From Lineus longissimus (lineage: Eukaryota; Nemertea; Pilidiophora; Heteronemertea; Lineidae), in the NCBI RefSeq assembly GCF_910592395.1, contig NC_088311.1:4776501-4840500 (forward strand): a DNA stretch of 64,000 nt. The letters are read 5' to 3'. Both the position numbers and the translations under genes were made by a program. Below are positions 63,134 through 64,000 of this stretch, piece by piece. A model generated the notes under the pieces. The model made no database searches. It was not told the origin of the DNA and saw only the letters and a program-made list of their open reading frames with translations. The stretch's first letter is position 1. Each line of letters opens with the position of its first letter.

Positions 63134-64000
63134 CTGTACTTCCTTTTGATTTTTCACAATATTATGTACATGTATTAGCTCAATGAAAAATTTGCGAAAC
63201 CGTTTTAGAATACCAGTGACGTCTTCTTACTTACTCCTTCGATTTAAATGTTTTGGTCCAAGTGCCGAAAGTGATGATGCATCACCCGAAAATATTGCGT
63301 GGAACGTTCCACGCTAGCACGAGAGGTTTAGTTGTTTCGAGTGCTGTGTTGCCTTGGTAACCTGGATTCTAGGCAGAGAGCAACTACTCCAAGCCGGTCT
63401 TTCTGATTCCTGTCCGGGGCGTCGGGGATTCATTACATGTATTGTTCTGCACTGAATGAGAAAGCAAGATGCCTCGGTGTGACTGCGAGAACGCACTCGC
63501 CACGGCTTTCTTTGGCCCAAACGAAACCAGCAGATTAAAGCGTTTGCTGTGCGATTCCGCATACGCTGTGGGATTCTACAAAGTGCGTCATATTTATTAT
63601 TTATTTGATAAATGTTAAAATATAGCAATAAAGACATATGAATCATACTTGTACATGAACAATGTGCATCTCCGGTTATCTCGTTATGACTTGTTGCCTT
63701 AAAATGGACATAACTTGACCGACATTTCTTCTCAGGATGCTGATCACTGGGTATCAATTTGTTCAAAGCAGTTCGTACCACACTATAGGTGGCGTGCAAA
63801 TTATCACCGACGTAGCAAACTGCCAGGTGTACACAATGGATTTACTGGGTTAGATGCTGGCGCTATTTGTCTGTGTTGGACGAACTGCTTTAAACCATCT
63901 TCATGTCCTGACATAAGACGCCATTTATGCATGAAAAGCAATGAGTTTAATGAGGCATTATAATGCTCTGGAATCAATAAGACACGTTGTTACCGTGACA
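63134..64000. other. Right end of the window
   Basis: Two open frames, 63314-63799 (minus) and 63715-63963 (plus), overlap here. Neither shows a known motif or a splice chain. The stretch could hold upstream exons of the minus-strand genes, but nothing supports this. Confidence 0.35.

Noticed and set aside
63314-63799. 161-codon minus-strand frame
   Set aside because: Composition is not coding-like, there is no known motif, and it overlaps a plus-strand frame equally without support.
1-64000. CRISPR arrays, bacterial operons, ribosome binding sites, rRNA genes
   Set aside because: The window is intron-containing animal DNA. I saw no regularly spaced direct repeats with unique spacers and no rRNA or tRNA with intact structure.

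Overview
The window is nuclear DNA of an animal. Genes are split by GT-AG introns, and the protein modules (PAN/apple, EGF, TSP1, SRCR, FN2, CAP, ShKT, a rhodopsin-type GPCR, profilin) are metazoan. The mixture, the AT-rich introns, a CR1/L2-like retroelement and many TACATGTA palindromes suggest a marine invertebrate, probably a spiralian/lophotrochozoan. The species cannot be fixed from sequence alone. All gene models below were joined by hand from splice sites and reading-frame phase.

Positions 1-21,331 are a dense block of modular extracellular-protein genes. On the minus strand (1092-3626) lies a protein with a hydrophobic anchor, two TSP1 repeats and a fibrinogen-like domain of the contactin-associated-protein/neurexin-IV type. 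Divergent from it, on the plus strand (4799 to 15,124 or 15,545), is a large secreted protein: signal peptide, PAN/apple, EGF, two TSP1, SRCR, then ten more TSP1. The TSP1 exons are all phase 1-1 and nine of them, counting one in the divergent gene, are exactly 165 nt. The twelfth TSP1 carries an in-frame TGA exactly where a conserved cysteine codon should be, yet the frame continues into a cysteine-containing tail. Next, on the plus strand (15,700-21,331), is a complete 12-exon secreted protein: signal peptide, FN2, FN2, CAP/SCP, EGF, ShKT (428 aa).

Positions 22,135-42,455 hold a 5'-truncated non-LTR retrotransposon and a three-exon class A GPCR on the minus strand (522 aa). Its introns of 5.9 and 11.4 kb contain a 23-bp minisatellite, a tandem duplication of about 200 bp, and copies of a dispersed repeat.

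Positions 42,456-64,000 are gene-poor. A profilin with an uninterrupted coding region lies at 52,293-52,676 (minus). An unrecognised minus-strand gene, with a basic KSPKK-rich, apparently disordered exon, lies at 60,417-61,941. Several ORFs of unknown status, hairpins and degenerate repeats fill the rest.

The three genes of the first block share secretion or membrane display, disulfide-rich modules and phase-1 exons. They could act in extracellular matrix, mucus or innate recognition, but that is inference. Nothing in the sequence shows that they work together.
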